Part shown: positions 44,115 through 54,255 of the stretch, in pieces
How the letters are laid out: every line of letters begins with the position of its first letter
Numbering within the stretch: position 1 is the first letter of the stretch
DNA from: Opitutales bacterium
GTDB lineage: Bacteria; Verrucomicrobiota; Verrucomicrobiia; Opitutales; UBA953
Length of the DNA: 55,115 bases
Direction: 5' to 3'
Assembly: GCA_017935025.1 (NCBI GenBank)
Contig: JAGBIL010000009.1
Span: forward strand, 1-55,115
Notes under the pieces: model-generated
What the model saw: the letters and a program-made list of their open reading frames with translations, nothing else
Told to the model about the DNA's origin: nothing
Database searches by the model: none
Position numbers and translations under genes: made by a program

Positions 44115-44780
44115 TTACAAAGCCGAAATCATGGCGCTGATTTTTTCAACGACCTGCTCAAGCGTCAAATCCGTGCTGTCGATTTTTATCGCGCCTTCCG
44201 GGCAAGCCAGCGGAGCCGCCTTGCGGGAAGAATCCAACTTGTCGCGCTCGGCGATGGAGTCGGCGATCCCCTCCGCCGCGCGGCGCCGTGCGCGCGCTTC
44301 CGGATCCGCCGTCAGGAAAATCCGCAAATCCGCATCGGGAAAAATCACGCTACCGATATCGCGTCCGTCCATAATCAGACCGTCGAAACCGTGTTCCCGC
44401 GCCACGTCTTTTTGCGAACGCTGGTAGTCGAAAAGGAATTTTCGCACCTCGGGAATTGCCGCGAACTGAGACACCACGGCGTTGACCGCGTCGTTACGGA
44501 TTTCCGAATCCGCGGGAACGACTCCGCCGATGCTCATCGCCGCTTCGCGTTCCCGCACTTCCGTGCCCAGATCGAGATTTTCCAGAGGGTTTTCCGTTGC
44601 CGAAAAAACGTCCGCTCCCGTGATTCCGCGCCGCAAAAGCGAAAGCGACACCGTGCGATAATGCGCGCCCGTGTCCACGTGCATCAGATTGTGCTTCGCG
44701 GCGAGTCCGCGCGAAGTCGAAGATTTCCCCGATGCCGCGCCGCCGTCCACCGCAATCACCAAAAATTTCTTTTCGCTCAT
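44115..44780 (-). CDS. cmk: Cytidylate kinase
   Basis: Phosphorylates CMP and dCMP with ATP. The 221-residue protein has the P-loop DGGAASGKSSTSRGLA near 11-26, HVDTGAHYRTVSL, the LIMDGRDIGSVIFPDADLRIFLTADPEARARRRA lid region and KIDSTDLTLEQVV. The family-typical start is 44780; a longer frame runs into pheS and is rejected. Gap to pheS is 44 bp and to plsC 48 bp, so the three may be one unit. Confidence 0.94.
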   Translation of the reverse strand: MSEKKFLVIAVDGGAASGKSSTSRGLAAKHNLMHVDTGAHYRTVSLSLLRRGITGADVFSATENPLENLDLGTEVREREAAMSIGGVVPADSEIRNDAVNAVVSQFAAIPEVRKFLFDYQRSQKDVAREHGFDGLIMDGRDIGSVIFPDADLRIFLTADPEARARRRAAEGIADSIAERDKLDSSRKAAPLACPEGAIKIDSTDLTLEQVVEKISAMISAL

Positions 44781-44824
44781 GATTTTTTCTCCGAGAAAAA
44801 GCGACTCCGCGTTCCCGCGAAAAA

Positions 44825-45865
44825 TTACGCGAACTGACGCAGGAAGCGCAAGTCGTTGGCGTAGAAGTGGCGAATGTCGTCGATCCCGTGAACGAGCATC
44901 GCGATGCGTTCCAAGCCGACACCGAACGCGAGGCCGCTCCACTCGTTGGCGTCGATTCCGACGTTTTCAAAAACTTTCGGATCGACCAGCCCGCAACCCA
45001 TGATTTCGAGCCAGCGGTCGCACAAACGACCGAGATTCGGGGACTTAATGTCCATTTCAAAACTCGGTTCGGTGAACGGGAAAAAGCTCGGGCGCAAGCG
45101 CGTTTCGACGGAGCTTCCGAAGATTTCGCGCACGAAGGAATCCAGCACGCTCTTCAAGTCTTTGAGCGTAACGTTTTTGTCCACCCAAAGCCCTTCGATT
45201 TGGTGAAAGTTTGCGGAGTGCGTCGCGTCCACCGTGTCACGGCGGAAGCAACGGCCGGGCGCAATAATGCGAATCGGCGGCTTGCGCGAAAGCATCGTGC
45301 GAATCTGCACGGACGACGTGTGCGAGCGCATCACATAGGCTTCGTCGCCTTTTTTCGGAGCATCTTTTGCGACCGTTCCCGCGGGAAGAAACAGCGTGTC
45401 CTGCATATCGCGCGCGGGGTGCGATTCCGGCGTGTTCAGCGCGTCGAAGCAGAACCATTCGCTTTCGAGCTCGGGACCTTCCGCGATGGTAAAGCCAAGG
45501 CGGTGGAAAACGCGGCAAATTTCCTCACGCACCTGCGTGAGCGGGTGAACCATGCCGGAAAAATCGTCGGGCGAAGAAAGCGACGGATCAATCGGTTCTC
45601 CGAGTTTCGCCGCGAGTTCGTTTTCCTCAATGCGTGCAAGCGCCGCCGCCAAAGCCGCATCAATGCGCTGTTTTGCCGCATTGATGAGCTTTCCCGCCGC
45701 CGGCTTTTCTTCCTTGGGAAGTTTGCCGATGGATTTCATCACTTGCGTGAGCGAGCCGTTCGGCCCCGAAATGCGAGCTTTGAACACGTCAAATTCCGGA
45801 CGAGTCTGAATGCCGGGAGCGGCGGATTCCGTTTCTGAAATAATTGCTTCGAGCTGTGCCTGCAT
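44825..45865 (-). CDS. pheS: Phenylalanyl-tRNA synthetase alpha subunit
   Basis: Class II synthetase alpha chain that holds the Phe activation site. The 346 residues have an N-terminal coiled coil (1-85), HPLTQVREEICRVFHRLGFTIAEGPELE, motif 2 (RCFRRDTVDATHSANFHQIEG near 207) and motif 3 (SGLAFGVGLERIAML near 311). No beta-subunit gene (pheT) is adjacent, which is unusual because pheST usually form an operon. Confidence 0.96.
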   Translation of the reverse strand: MQAQLEAIISETESAAPGIQTRPEFDVFKARISGPNGSLTQVMKSIGKLPKEEKPAAGKLINAAKQRIDAALAAALARIEENELAAKLGEPIDPSLSSPDDFSGMVHPLTQVREEICRVFHRLGFTIAEGPELESEWFCFDALNTPESHPARDMQDTLFLPAGTVAKDAPKKGDEAYVMRSHTSSVQIRTMLSRKPPIRIIAPGRCFRRDTVDATHSANFHQIEGLWVDKNVTLKDLKSVLDSFVREIFGSSVETRLRPSFFPFTEPSFEMDIKSPNLGRLCDRWLEIMGCGLVDPKVFENVGIDANEWSGLAFGVGLERIAMLVHGIDDIRHFYANDLRFLRQFA

Positions 45866-45924
45866 GAATAAAAAATTTTGTGTGAGTTTATGTCGGTACG
45901 CAAAAAAAGGGAAGTTGGAAAAAA

Positions 45925-46017
45925 GCTCCGGGCATCAAACATCAGGCGCAAAGCGCGCGAAGCGACAAGGAACAAATCTTAGTGCCTCGCCCGATGCTTG
46001 AAGCCTGGGACCTGAAA
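45925..46017. repeat. Palindromic spacer element
   Basis: GGCATCAAACATCAGGCG (45933) is inversely related to CGCCCGATGCTTGAAGCCTG (45987-46006). A GCGCAAAGCGCGCGAAGCG stretch forms small internal hairpins. Similar words occur at 18555-18616 and 41808-41935. Confidence 0.65.
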
Positions 46018-46018
46018 G

Positions 46019-47845
46019 CTATTCCACGATGCGAACGCCGCCCTTGTCGGCGGAAGCGACCATTTTCGCGTAGGCGCGGAGCGCTTTGGAAATCTTGCGC
46101 TTGCGCGTTTTCGGCGAAAATGCCGCGTTCCCGCGAGCTTCCTCCTCGGCGCGGCGCGCGGCAAGTTCCTCATCGGAAACGCAAACGCGAATCGTACGCT
46201 CGGGAATGTCGATTTCGATCAAATCGTTGTCGCGAATAAGTGCGACGTTCCCGCCCGCTGCCGCTTCCGGCGAAATGTGTCCAATGGAAAGCCCCGACGT
46301 GCCGCCCGAAAAACGTCCGTCCGTGATCAGCGCACAAAGCTCTCCGAGGTGTTTCGACTTGATGTAAGATGTCGGGTAAAGCATTTCCTGCATACCGGGA
46401 CCGCCGCGCGGCCCTTCGTAGGTGATGACGACAACGTCGCCCGGACCGACCTTCCCGCCGAGAATTCCGTTGCACGCGTCGTCCTGCGATTCAAACACGC
46501 GCGCCGTGCCTTTGAATTTGAAAACTTTTTCGGAAACGCCCGCAGTTTTGACGATGCAACCGTCGTGCGCGATATTGCCGAAAAGCACGGCGAGCCCGCC
46601 ATCGCGCACATAGGCGTGTTCGACATCGCGGATGCAACCGTTTTCGCGGTCCGTATCCAAAGTTTCATAACGCGTATCCTGCGATGCCATTTCGATGTTG
46701 CGCGTTCCCGCGGGCGCGGCGTGGGCGCGTTCGAGCGCTTCGGCGGTAACGCCCGGCGAGTCGATGTCGTTTTGTGCGACGGCTTCGGCGAGCGTCAGCC
46801 CGTCGGCTCGGTTCACGCTTCCGTCAATCAGACCTTCGGCGGCGAGGCGGCCGATGATCGTTAAAATTCCGCCCGCGCGGTTCACGTCTTCGATGTGATA
46901 TTTTTTCGTGTTCGGCGCGACTTTGCAGAGCACAGGGACGCGGCGGGAAAGGAAGTCGATGTCCTTCATCGTGAAATCCACGCCGGCTTCCTGCGCGATG
47001 GCGAGCAGGTGAAGCACGGTGTTGGTCGAACCGCCCATCGCAATATCGAGCGTCATTGCGTTTAGGAACGCGGCGCGCGTGGCGATTTGGCGCGGGAGCA
47101 CGGTCATGTCGCCCTTTTCGTAATACGCGTAAGCCATTTCGACGATACGCTTGGCGGCTTTTTCAAAAAGTTTCATGCGCAGTTTGTGCGTTGAAAGCAA
47201 CGTTCCGTTCCCGGGAAGCGCCATGCCGAGCACTTCGTTGAGGCAGTTCATCGAATTTGCCGTAAACATACCGGAGCAGGAACCGCAAGTCGGGCACGCC
47301 AAGCGTTCGAGCTCGGAAAGTTTTTCGTCGGAATAAGACTCGTCGGCTCCTTTGACCATTACGTCGATCAGGTCATATTTTTCGCCTTCAAAATCGCCGG
47401 CTTCCATCGGTCCGCCGGAAACGAAAATCGCGGGAATGTTCATGCGCATCGCCGCCATGAGCATACCGGGCGTAACTTTATCGCAGTTGGAAATGCAGAC
47501 GATCGCGTCCACGCGGTGTGCGTTGCACATATATTCGACGGAGTCGGCAATGAGATCGCGCGACGGGAGTGAGTATAGCATCCCGTCGTGCCCCATCGCG
47601 ATGCCGTCGTCGATGGCGATCGTGTTAAATTCTGCGGCGAAACAGCCCTGCGCTTCGATGAGCGCTTTCATCTGCTGACCGATTTTGTGCAAATGCGTAT
47701 GTCCGGGAACAAACTGCGTGAACGAGTTGACGATACCGATAATCGGTTTACCGAGTTGTTCTTCTTTCATTCCGTTAGCACGCCAGAGTGCGCGCGCTCC
47801 CGCCATGCGGCGGCCTTCCGTGCTGAGTGAACTGCGAAATTTCAT
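46019..47845 (-). CDS. ilvD: Dihydroxy-acid dehydratase
   Basis: Iron-sulfur enzyme that dehydrates dihydroxyisovalerate in valine and isoleucine synthesis, the step after IlvC. The 608-residue protein begins [23 protein letters not shown], has cluster Cys in [11 protein letters not shown] near 119 and [19 protein letters not shown] near 190, [11 protein letters not shown], and [24 protein letters not shown] near the end. Length is that of the E. coli type. It lies 40 kb from ilvN-ilvC. Confidence 0.96.
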   Translation of the reverse strand: MKFRSSLSTEGRRMAGARALWRANGMKEEQLGKPIIGIVNSFTQFVPGHTHLHKIGQQMKALIEAQGCFAAEFNTIAIDDGIAMGHDGMLYSLPSRDLIADSVEYMCNAHRVDAIVCISNCDKVTPGMLMAAMRMNIPAIFVSGGPMEAGDFEGEKYDLIDVMVKGADESYSDEKLSELERLACPTCGSCSGMFTANSMNCLNEVLGMALPGNGTLLSTHKLRMKLFEKAAKRIVEMAYAYYEKGDMTVLPRQIATRAAFLNAMTLDIAMGGSTNTVLHLLAIAQEAGVDFTMKDIDFLSRRVPVLCKVAPNTKKYHIEDVNRAGGILTIIGRLAAEGLIDGSVNRADGLTLAEAVAQNDIDSPGVTAEALERAHAAPAGTRNIEMASQDTRYETLDTDRENGCIRDVEHAYVRDGGLAVLFGNIAHDGCIVKTAGVSEKVFKFKGTARVFESQDDACNGILGGKVGPGDVVVITYEGPRGGPGMQEMLYPTSYIKSKHLGELCALITDGRFSGGTSGLSIGHISPEAAAGGNVALIRDNDLIEIDIPERTIRVCVSDEELAARRAEEEARGNAAFSPKTRKRKISKALRAYAKMVASADKGGVRIVE

Positions 47846-47975
47846 AGTGGCGGCGGATTCTACGCCCGTTCCTGCGTCAACGCAAAGACTTTTACGGAGA
47901 GAAACCGCGTTCCCGCGACAGATTTTCCGTCTTTCGGGATTAAAAACCGCAAACGAATGAGCTATAATCCGACGT

Positions 47976-49178
47976 ATGGAAAATTTTACTTATTTTTGCC
48001 CCACACATTGGATTTTCGGACGCGGCACGCAGGCGCGCGCCGGCGAGCTCGTCGCCCGCTTCGCCGGAAAAAACGCAACGGTTCTCCTGCATTTCGGCGG
48101 GAACAGCATCAAGCGTAGCGGACTTTACGAAACGACGGTTTCTGCGCTCCGCGAGCACGGCGTGCGCTTTGTCGAGCTCGGCGGCGTCGTGCCGAACCCG
48201 CGCTTGGACCTCGTTCGCGAAGGGATTCGCCTTTGCCGCGAAGCCGGCGTGTCGTTCATTCTCGCCGTCGGCGGCGGAAGCGTCATCGACTCGGCAAAAG
48301 CGATTGCGGCGGGCATTGATGCGGACAACGGCGACATTTGGGAAACTTTCGTTTCGCGCCGCCCGCTCAAAACCGGCGTTCCCGTCGCAACCGTGCTGAC
48401 GCTTCCCGCAACCGGCTCCGAAATGAGCCCGAACACCGTCATTACTGACGAAGCAAGCGGCTACAAACTCGGCTACGGCGACGAAAAACTCCGCCCCGTT
48501 TTCAGCATCGTCAATCCGGAGCTTTTTTTCACGCTCCCGCCGGACCAAATCGCCAACGGCGTAAGCGATATGATGAGCCACATTTTCGAACGCTATTTTT
48601 CAAACACGCCGCATTGCGACATCACCGACGGACTTTGCGAAAGCGTTTTGAAAACCATTATCGGCAATGCGCCGCTCCTGCTCGAAAACCCGAAAAACTA
48701 CGATGCCTGGGCGGAAATCGGCTTCGCGGGAACGGTCGCCCACAACAATTTGCTCGGACTCGGACGCGAACAGGACTGGGCCTGCCACGGCATGGAGCAC
48801 GAAATCAGCGCGATTTATGACGTGGCGCACGGTGCCGGGCTCGCCGTCGTCACACCCGCGTGGATGAAATACGTTCTTTCGGAAAAATCCGCCAAGCTCG
48901 CGCAGTTTGCGAAAAATGTTTTCGGCGTTCCCGCGGGAACAAACGATTCCGAAACCGCACAGGCGGGAATCGACGCGCTCACGGCGTTTTACAAAAAAAT
49001 GGGTTTGCCGACCACGATGCGCGAACTCGGTATTCCCGATGCCTCGCGCTTTGAAGAAATGGCGAAAAAAGCCGTCCTCGGGCGTTCCCGCGACGGAAAC
49101 GAAATCCCGCAGGGCAATTTCCGCAAACTCTTTTCCCGCGACATCGTCGCAATCTACACCCTCGCCCAAGCCGACTGA
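47976..49178 (+). CDS. Iron-containing alcohol dehydrogenase (YqhD/BdhA type)
   Basis: NAD(P)H-dependent reduction of aldehydes to alcohols. The 400-residue protein has FGRGTQAR near 14, the nucleotide-binding [17 protein letters not shown] near 95-111, [15 protein letters not shown], metal ligands in [18 protein letters not shown] (Asp and His), and [30 protein letters not shown] with the two remaining His. The pattern is closest to butanol dehydrogenase BdhA and YqhD. Physiological substrate unknown. Confidence 0.92.
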   Translation: MENFTYFCPTHWIFGRGTQARAGELVARFAGKNATVLLHFGGNSIKRSGLYETTVSALREHGVRFVELGGVVPNPRLDLVREGIRLCREAGVSFILAVGGGSVIDSAKAIAAGIDADNGDIWETFVSRRPLKTGVPVATVLTLPATGSEMSPNTVITDEASGYKLGYGDEKLRPVFSIVNPELFFTLPPDQIANGVSDMMSHIFERYFSNTPHCDITDGLCESVLKTIIGNAPLLLENPKNYDAWAEIGFAGTVAHNNLLGLGREQDWACHGMEHEISAIYDVAHGAGLAVVTPAWMKYVLSEKSAKLAQFAKNVFGVPAGTNDSETAQAGIDALTAFYKKMGLPTTMRELGIPDASRFEEMAKKAVLGRSRDGNEIPQGNFRKLFSRDIVAIYTLAQAD

Positions 49179-49204
49179 CACAAAGCATCCGCACAAAAAC
49201 TGCC

Positions 49205-50245
49205 GTGAAGATCCTCCTTCTTCTTTTGTTTTGCGTTCCCGCGCTGTACGGATTTGCGAAAGAAAATCTGTTTCTTATCGCAGGTTCGGATTTTCAGGCA
49301 AAAACGCATGAGGCAAGTGCAAAAAACGTTGCCGGAATTTTGAAAAAAATCCGCGAGTACAAAACGTTCGATACGGAGCGCGTCCTTTTTTGCGGCGATT
49401 ACACCGTGCAACTCCGAAACCTGCCGAAAGACAGCGAAGACGGAATTTCCGCACTCAAACAAACGCTTTTTGCGGCGCAGCTCGGAATCGCCCCCGAAGA
49501 AATTGTTCTCGTCCAAGGAAATCACGATCCTGCGGGAACGCGGGAAATCGCGCCGGGCGGCGCGCACGATCCCGAACACAACCGCTACGGCGTTTTCGTC
49601 ATCAACGAAGACGATTTCATGTGGATGCAGGGACGGCGCGCAACCGACGGGAACGCCGATATTTCCGACGATGAAGCCGCCGTCGAAAAAACCGCCGCCA
49701 AGCTCGATGCGTATTTAAAAACGAAATACGAGTCGGGCTTTCGGGCGCCGGTTTTTGTTCTCTCCCACCTTCCGCTTCACTACTCAATGCGGACATACAA
49801 CGACGGAGACGGACGCTTCGCGAAGTTTATTTTCGATGTTTTAAACCGTTACGGAAAACTCGGCATGAAACTGATTTTTCTCTACGGGCACAATCATTCC
49901 AACGGCTGGGATAATTACCTCGGCGGCGCCTCCGTTTTTCTTTCGCCCGGAGAGACAATCCCCGTCGCCGTTCCCGCCGACCGAAAAACGTGCACGCGGG
50001 AAACGCTCGCCTTCACCTACATGAACGCCGGATACACGGGATATTATTCGACAACCGACCCGGGCGACGGTGCCGACCGAACGCTTTCCATGACCGTTTT
50101 TGAAATTGCTCCGGACGGCGGGGTCGAAATCCGCCGTTTTTCGCGCGAAGGAATTTGCCCGCTCAAAGCGCCGGGTGTCCCCAATACACGCGGGAACAAT
50201 CAGGAGCAAAAACTGAATTTGTACGGATTGGGTCCCGGCTTTTAA
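49205..50245 (+). CDS. Exported metallophosphoesterase
   Basis: The 346-residue calcineurin-like phosphoesterase has a signal peptide (MKILLLLLFCVPALYGFA) and should act in the periplasm or outside. Metal-site motifs follow in order: IAGSDFQAKTHE (GDxH block with Gln for His), VLFCGDYTVQL (GD block), VLVQGNHDPAGT (GNHD), FVLSHLPLHYS (His) and FLYGHNHSNG (GHxH). The start is GTG at 49205, 24 bases after the alcohol dehydrogenase stop, so the two may be co-transcribed. Substrate unknown. Confidence 0.88.
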   Translation: MKILLLLLFCVPALYGFAKENLFLIAGSDFQAKTHEASAKNVAGILKKIREYKTFDTERVLFCGDYTVQLRNLPKDSEDGISALKQTLFAAQLGIAPEEIVLVQGNHDPAGTREIAPGGAHDPEHNRYGVFVINEDDFMWMQGRRATDGNADISDDEAAVEKTAAKLDAYLKTKYESGFRAPVFVLSHLPLHYSMRTYNDGDGRFAKFIFDVLNRYGKLGMKLIFLYGHNHSNGWDNYLGGASVFLSPGETIPVAVPADRKTCTRETLAFTYMNAGYTGYYSTTDPGDGADRTLSMTVFEIAPDGGVEIRRFSREGICPLKAPGVPNTRGNNQEQKLNLYGLGPGF

Positions 50246-50359
50246 CCGCACCGGAAAATTAAAGTTTGCGGGAATGGTTTTGTTCCGATTTATTTCGCCG
50301 TTTCCGTGTTTGCCTCACGGTGAGGCAGCGATCCAAACATTAACCCACGAAATTACAAC

Positions 50360-50605
50360 ATGAGCGAAAATCAGACCAAAGACATTACTCGCGTGGTTAG
50401 AGTTTCCCGAATCTTCGGGCACACGCCCGTAGCCGTGCTCGTCCACACGGACGACGGTCGCCGCGAACAAATTCGCATCCCGAACTGGGAACACGTCAAT
50501 ACCGATACCGGCGGGCTGAACGAGTCCGGCTGGGAATTTGTCGAAGACGAATTGGCTCGTATCTTCGGCGAATTTGAATGGGCAATGCCCGGCTTTGTCC
50601 GCTAA
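50360..50605 (+). CDS. Small conserved protein of unknown function
   Basis: The 81-residue protein starts MSENQTKDITRVVRVSRIFG and has a regular strand pattern (VAVLVHTDDGRREQIRIPNW) followed by an acidic helix (GWEFVEDELARIFGEFEW), so it looks folded. It stands alone 27 bp before the helicase gene and could be co-transcribed with it. No family recognised. Confidence 0.7.
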   Translation: MSENQTKDITRVVRVSRIFGHTPVAVLVHTDDGRREQIRIPNWEHVNTDTGGLNESGWEFVEDELARIFGEFEWAMPGFVR

Positions 50606-50632
50606 ATCAAAACACGCGGATAAATTGTCGCC

Positions 50633-52795
50633 ATGGCAGGCAAACCGACGTTCCCGCCGATTGATTTTCGTTCCGAGCTGAACGAAGATCAGCTCGGCGC
50701 GGTAACGTCGCAAAGCCGCAACGCGCTGGTGCTCGCGGGAGCGGGCTCGGGGAAAACGCGTACGCTGACGTATCGCGTCGCATGGCTCCTGGAGCAAGGC
50801 GTTCCGCCGTGGCGGATTTTGCTCCTCACGTTTACCAATAAGGCGGCGGGCGAAATGCTCGAACGCATCGAAGACCTGACGGGAATTCCGCGCGCGCAAT
50901 TTTGGGGCGGCACGTTTCACAGCATCGGGCAACGCATTCTGCGCGCAAATGCCTACGCCGTCGGGCTCAATCCCGACTTCACCATTTTGGACGCCGACGA
51001 TGCCGACGCGCTTTTTAGCAGCGTTTGCAAACAGGTGGCACCGGATTTTATCAAAGGGAAAAATTCGCCGACGCCGCGCGTGATTTTCGATGTCGTAAGC
51101 TACGCGCGCAACACGCTTTCGCCGATTGCGGAAGTCGTCAAAGAACGCTTGGAATGGGCTCCGCGCGCGGAAGAAATCGTTCCCGCGCTGTGGAAAGAAT
51201 ACACGTCGGCAAAGCGCCTGCAAAACTCCTGCGACTACGACGATTTACTCGAGCTCCTCTGCGAACTGCTCCGCAACGATCCGCCGGCGCGGGAACGCTA
51301 CCAAAACCGCTTTCGCCACATTCTCGTGGACGAATTTCAGGACACCAACTCGTTGCAATCCGAAATCGTGCGCCTGATTTCCGGTCCGGAAACACACGTC
51401 ATGGCAGTCGGCGACGATGCGCAGTGCATTTACACCTGGCGCGGAGCCAACTACAAAAACATTGTCGACTTCCCGATAAATTTCCCGGACACGCAACTGC
51501 ACAAAATCGAAATTAATTACCGCTCGACCCCGGAAATTCTCGATTTTTCAAACTCAATTCTGAGCGCGCGCACGGAGGAATCCGGTTTCTCCAAACAACT
51601 GCGCGCCACGCGGGAACACGGAGCACCGCCCTACGTTATTCCGCAGCTGGACTCCTTTGCGCAAGCGCACGCCGTCGTTTCGAAAATCCGCACGCTCGTC
51701 GAATACGAAGGCTACTCGCTTTCCGACATTATCGTGCTTTACCGGGCGCATTTTCAGGCGAAAGAGCTCCAACTCGAACTCACCAATCTTTCCGTTCCCT
51801 TCGTTATCACGAGCGGGATTCAATTCTTCCAGCAAGCGCACATCCGAGATTTTGTCGCGCAACTGCGCTTTGTCCAAAATCTCAACGATCGCGTCGCGTT
51901 CACGCGCATTCTCAATCTCATCGACAAAATCGGGCCGCGCACGGCGGAGCGTATTCTGGAAGCGGGCAACAACGTCGCATCGAACAAAAACATAAAGCTA
52001 CTTACAGCACTTTTGGACAAACTCGTTTTGAAAAAGGTTCCGGAAGTCGCCCGCGACGATTATCAGGATTTGATTCTCACGTTGCAGGATATGTCGGAAG
52101 CACTCCACGGGAAAGAAATTCAGACGGGGGCAACCGCCGCCGAGCTTTCGCACAAAATCTCCGAAACGCCCGACGATGAAAACTCGTTGGGGGAACTTTT
52201 CGATTTTTTTGCCGACGGGAACGAATACGCAAATTCTGTTCTCACGGAAGACGACACCGCCAAAGCGGAAAACATCGTCCTCGCCTCCCCGGCGGAAGTG
52301 GTGCGCATCGGAATCGACGGCTGGTACGGCGATTTTCTCAAAAAAATCTATCCGAACTGGCAACAGCGCTACGACGACCTTGAAAGCTTAATCGGCTTTG
52401 CCGAAAAGTTTGAAAACCTCTCCGATTTGCTTGCACAACTCGCCCTTTTCAGCTCGGAAACCACGGATAAAGATATGCGCGAACGCAACGGCGGGAACGA
52501 TTCGTTGCGCCTTTCCACGATTCACCAAGCGAAAGGCTTGGAGTTCCCGATCGTTTTCGTCATCGGGTGCGCGGACGGACTTTTTCCGCTCCGGCGCGCC
52601 ATTGAGGAAGGGGACTTGGACGAAGAACGCCGGCTGTTCTACGTCGCCTGCACGCGCGCAAAAGAAAAGCTTTTCATGCTCTATCCGAAAATCTCTTCGG
52701 GGCGCGATTCCTCGCTTCTCGACGTTTCCCAATTTATCCGCGAAGCGGATCCGTCGTCCTACCGTATGCTTTACGGTTCACCGCGCTCCTTTTAA
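50633..52795 (+). CDS. UvrD/Rep-family DNA helicase
   Basis: Superfamily 1A 3'-5' DNA helicase acting in repair or replication restart. The 720-residue protein has all motifs in order: Q-motif LNEDQLGAV, Walker A AGAGSGKTR near 36-44, LTFTNKAAGEML, GGTFHSIGQRIL, DEFQDTN near 234-240, VGDDAQCIYTWRGA, INYRS, LSTIHQAKGLEFPIVFVIGCADGLFP near 627-652 and RRLFYVACTRAKEKLFM near 670. It is closest in outline to PcrA/UvrD/Rep, but the exact paralogue cannot be chosen. Confidence 0.93.
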   Translation: MAGKPTFPPIDFRSELNEDQLGAVTSQSRNALVLAGAGSGKTRTLTYRVAWLLEQGVPPWRILLLTFTNKAAGEMLERIEDLTGIPRAQFWGGTFHSIGQRILRANAYAVGLNPDFTILDADDADALFSSVCKQVAPDFIKGKNSPTPRVIFDVVSYARNTLSPIAEVVKERLEWAPRAEEIVPALWKEYTSAKRLQNSCDYDDLLELLCELLRNDPPARERYQNRFRHILVDEFQDTNSLQSEIVRLISGPETHVMAVGDDAQCIYTWRGANYKNIVDFPINFPDTQLHKIEINYRSTPEILDFSNSILSARTEESGFSKQLRATREHGAPPYVIPQLDSFAQAHAVVSKIRTLVEYEGYSLSDIIVLYRAHFQAKELQLELTNLSVPFVITSGIQFFQQAHIRDFVAQLRFVQNLNDRVAFTRILNLIDKIGPRTAERILEAGNNVASNKNIKLLTALLDKLVLKKVPEVARDDYQDLILTLQDMSEALHGKEIQTGATAAELSHKISETPDDENSLGELFDFFADGNEYANSVLTEDDTAKAENIVLASPAEVVRIGIDGWYGDFLKKIYPNWQQRYDDLESLIGFAEKFENLSDLLAQLALFSSETTDKDMRERNGGNDSLRLSTIHQAKGLEFPIVFVIGCADGLFPLRRAIEEGDLDEERRLFYVACTRAKEKLFMLYPKISSGRDSSLLDVSQFIREADPSSYRMLYGSPRSF

Positions 52796-52905
52796 CACAC
52801 GCGGGAACGCCTTATTTTCCTGCGGGAACGGCGTCCGGAAGCAGGCTCTTGCGGTCAACTAAAACATTGCCGCGGGAACGCAAAACCGACAAAATTTTCG
52901 GCACT

Positions 52906-54099
52906 ATGGCAAAACAAGTCGTTTCTCCCCGCGTTCGCGGATTCGTTTGCATTACGGCTCATCCGGAAGGTTGCGCCGCTCACGTCCGCGAGCAAATCGC
53001 CTATGTCAAAAGCCGCCCGACGATGAAGAACGGACCGAAAAACGTCCTCGTCATCGGCTCATCCACGGGTTACGGGCTTGCCTCGCGCATCTCCGCTGCA
53101 TTCGGCGCGGGTGCAAACACGTTCGGCGTTTATTTTGAGCGCCCGAGCGCCAACAACAAACCCGCTTCCGCCGGCTGGTACAACACCGCCGCCTTTGAAG
53201 CCGAGGCGAAAAAAGCCGGACTTTACGCCGCATCCGTCAACGGCGACGCGTTTTCCGGCGAACTCAAAACGCAGGTCATCGAGCAACTCAAAAAAGAAAT
53301 GCCGCAAATCGACCTCGTCGTTTACTCTCTCGCGGCTCCGCGCCGCACGGATCCCGTCACGGGTGAAGTTTACAAATCCGTTTTGAAAACCGTCGGCGAA
53401 CCGTTCGTTTCCAAAAATTTGAACACGGACCAAAAACTCGTCAACGAAGCGACAATTGAACCCGCAAACGAAGAAGAAGTTACCGCTACCGTCAAAGTTA
53501 TGGGCGGCGAAGACTGGAAACTTTGGATCGACGCGCTCGACGAAGCGGGCTTGCTCGCGGAAGGTTGCCAATCCGTGGCGTATTCCTACATCGGACCGTC
53601 GCTGACGTGGCCGATTTACAAAGACGGCTCCATCGGACAGGCGAAAAAAGACCTCTACGCGAAAGCCAAGGAAATCGATGCGATTTTGAAAATCAAGCGC
53701 GGTCGCGCGTTCGTTTCCGTCAACAAAGCCCTCGTCACGCAGGCTTCGTCGGCAATTCCGGTTGTTCCGCTTTACATCTCGATTCTGTTCAAGGTGATGA
53801 AAGCAAAAGGCCTGCACGAAGGTTGCGTTGAGCAAATCCAGCGCCTCTTCGAAACTCAGATGTACAACGACAACGCTCTCAATTACGACGAAAACGGACT
53901 CGTTCGTATCGACGATTGGGAAATGCGCGAAGACGTCCAGAAAGAAGTCTTTGAAATTTGGCCGAAGGTTTCCACGGAAAATCTTCTCGAACTCACCGAT
54001 TTCAACGGCTACCAGACAGACTTCCTCAAACTCTTCGGTTTCGGTGTCGACGGTGTCGACTACGCAGCGGAAGTCGAAGTCGAAGTTCCGATCGGATAG
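52906..54099 (+). CDS. fabV: Enoyl-ACP reductase FabV (trans-2-enoyl-CoA reductase)
   Basis: NADH-dependent reductase of fatty-acid elongation. The 397-residue protein starts MAKQVVSPRVRGFVCITAHPEGC and has the FabV cofactor site VIGSSTGYGLASRISAAFGAGA near 46-67, YSLAAPRRTDP, the active-site pattern YSYIGPSLTWPIYKDGSIGQAKKDL (Tyr-x8-Lys spacing) near 226-250, and a C-terminal FGFGVDGVDYAAEV. The ATG at 52849 is upstream of three motif copies and is unlikely. Confidence 0.95.
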   Translation: MAKQVVSPRVRGFVCITAHPEGCAAHVREQIAYVKSRPTMKNGPKNVLVIGSSTGYGLASRISAAFGAGANTFGVYFERPSANNKPASAGWYNTAAFEAEAKKAGLYAASVNGDAFSGELKTQVIEQLKKEMPQIDLVVYSLAAPRRTDPVTGEVYKSVLKTVGEPFVSKNLNTDQKLVNEATIEPANEEEVTATVKVMGGEDWKLWIDALDEAGLLAEGCQSVAYSYIGPSLTWPIYKDGSIGQAKKDLYAKAKEIDAILKIKRGRAFVSVNKALVTQASSAIPVVPLYISILFKVMKAKGLHEGCVEQIQRLFETQMYNDNALNYDENGLVRIDDWEMREDVQKEVFEIWPKVSTENLLELTDFNGYQTDFLKLFGFGVDGVDYAAEVEVEVPIG

Positions 54100-54133
54100 A
54101 AGAAAGAGATTAGAGCTTAGAGATTAAAGCTTA

Positions 54134-54172
54134 AAGAGCGTTCCCGTGCATCACTCGCGGGAACGCTCTTTT
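54134..54172 (+). terminator. Terminator of fabV with inverted GGGAACG pair
   Basis: AGAGCGTTCCCG pairs with CGGGAACGCTCT across about 12 bases and is followed by TTT. A preceding AGATTAGAGCTTAGAGATTA stretch looks like one arm of a palindromic spacer. Confidence 0.85.
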
Positions 54173-54200
54173 GCTTCCGCCGAAAGGTTTTTATCCGAAC

Positions 54201-54240
54201 AGAAAAAAAACGTTCCCGCAAAACACTCACGGGAACGCGC
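54201..54240 (-). terminator. Terminator, reverse, with inverted GGGAACG pair
   Basis: On the reverse strand CGTTCCCGTG and TGCGGGAACG form the stem and TTTTTTTT follows. It lies just downstream of the DUF2752 gene and ends that transcript. These are the last motif copies in the window. Confidence 0.85.
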
Positions 54241-54255
54241 TCACAAAACTACTAT

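Noticed and set aside
54200..54240. CRISPR array from repeated GGGAACG copies
   Set aside because: Repeats are too short, in both orientations and without uniform spacers. No CRISPR array or cas gene was seen anywhere in the window.
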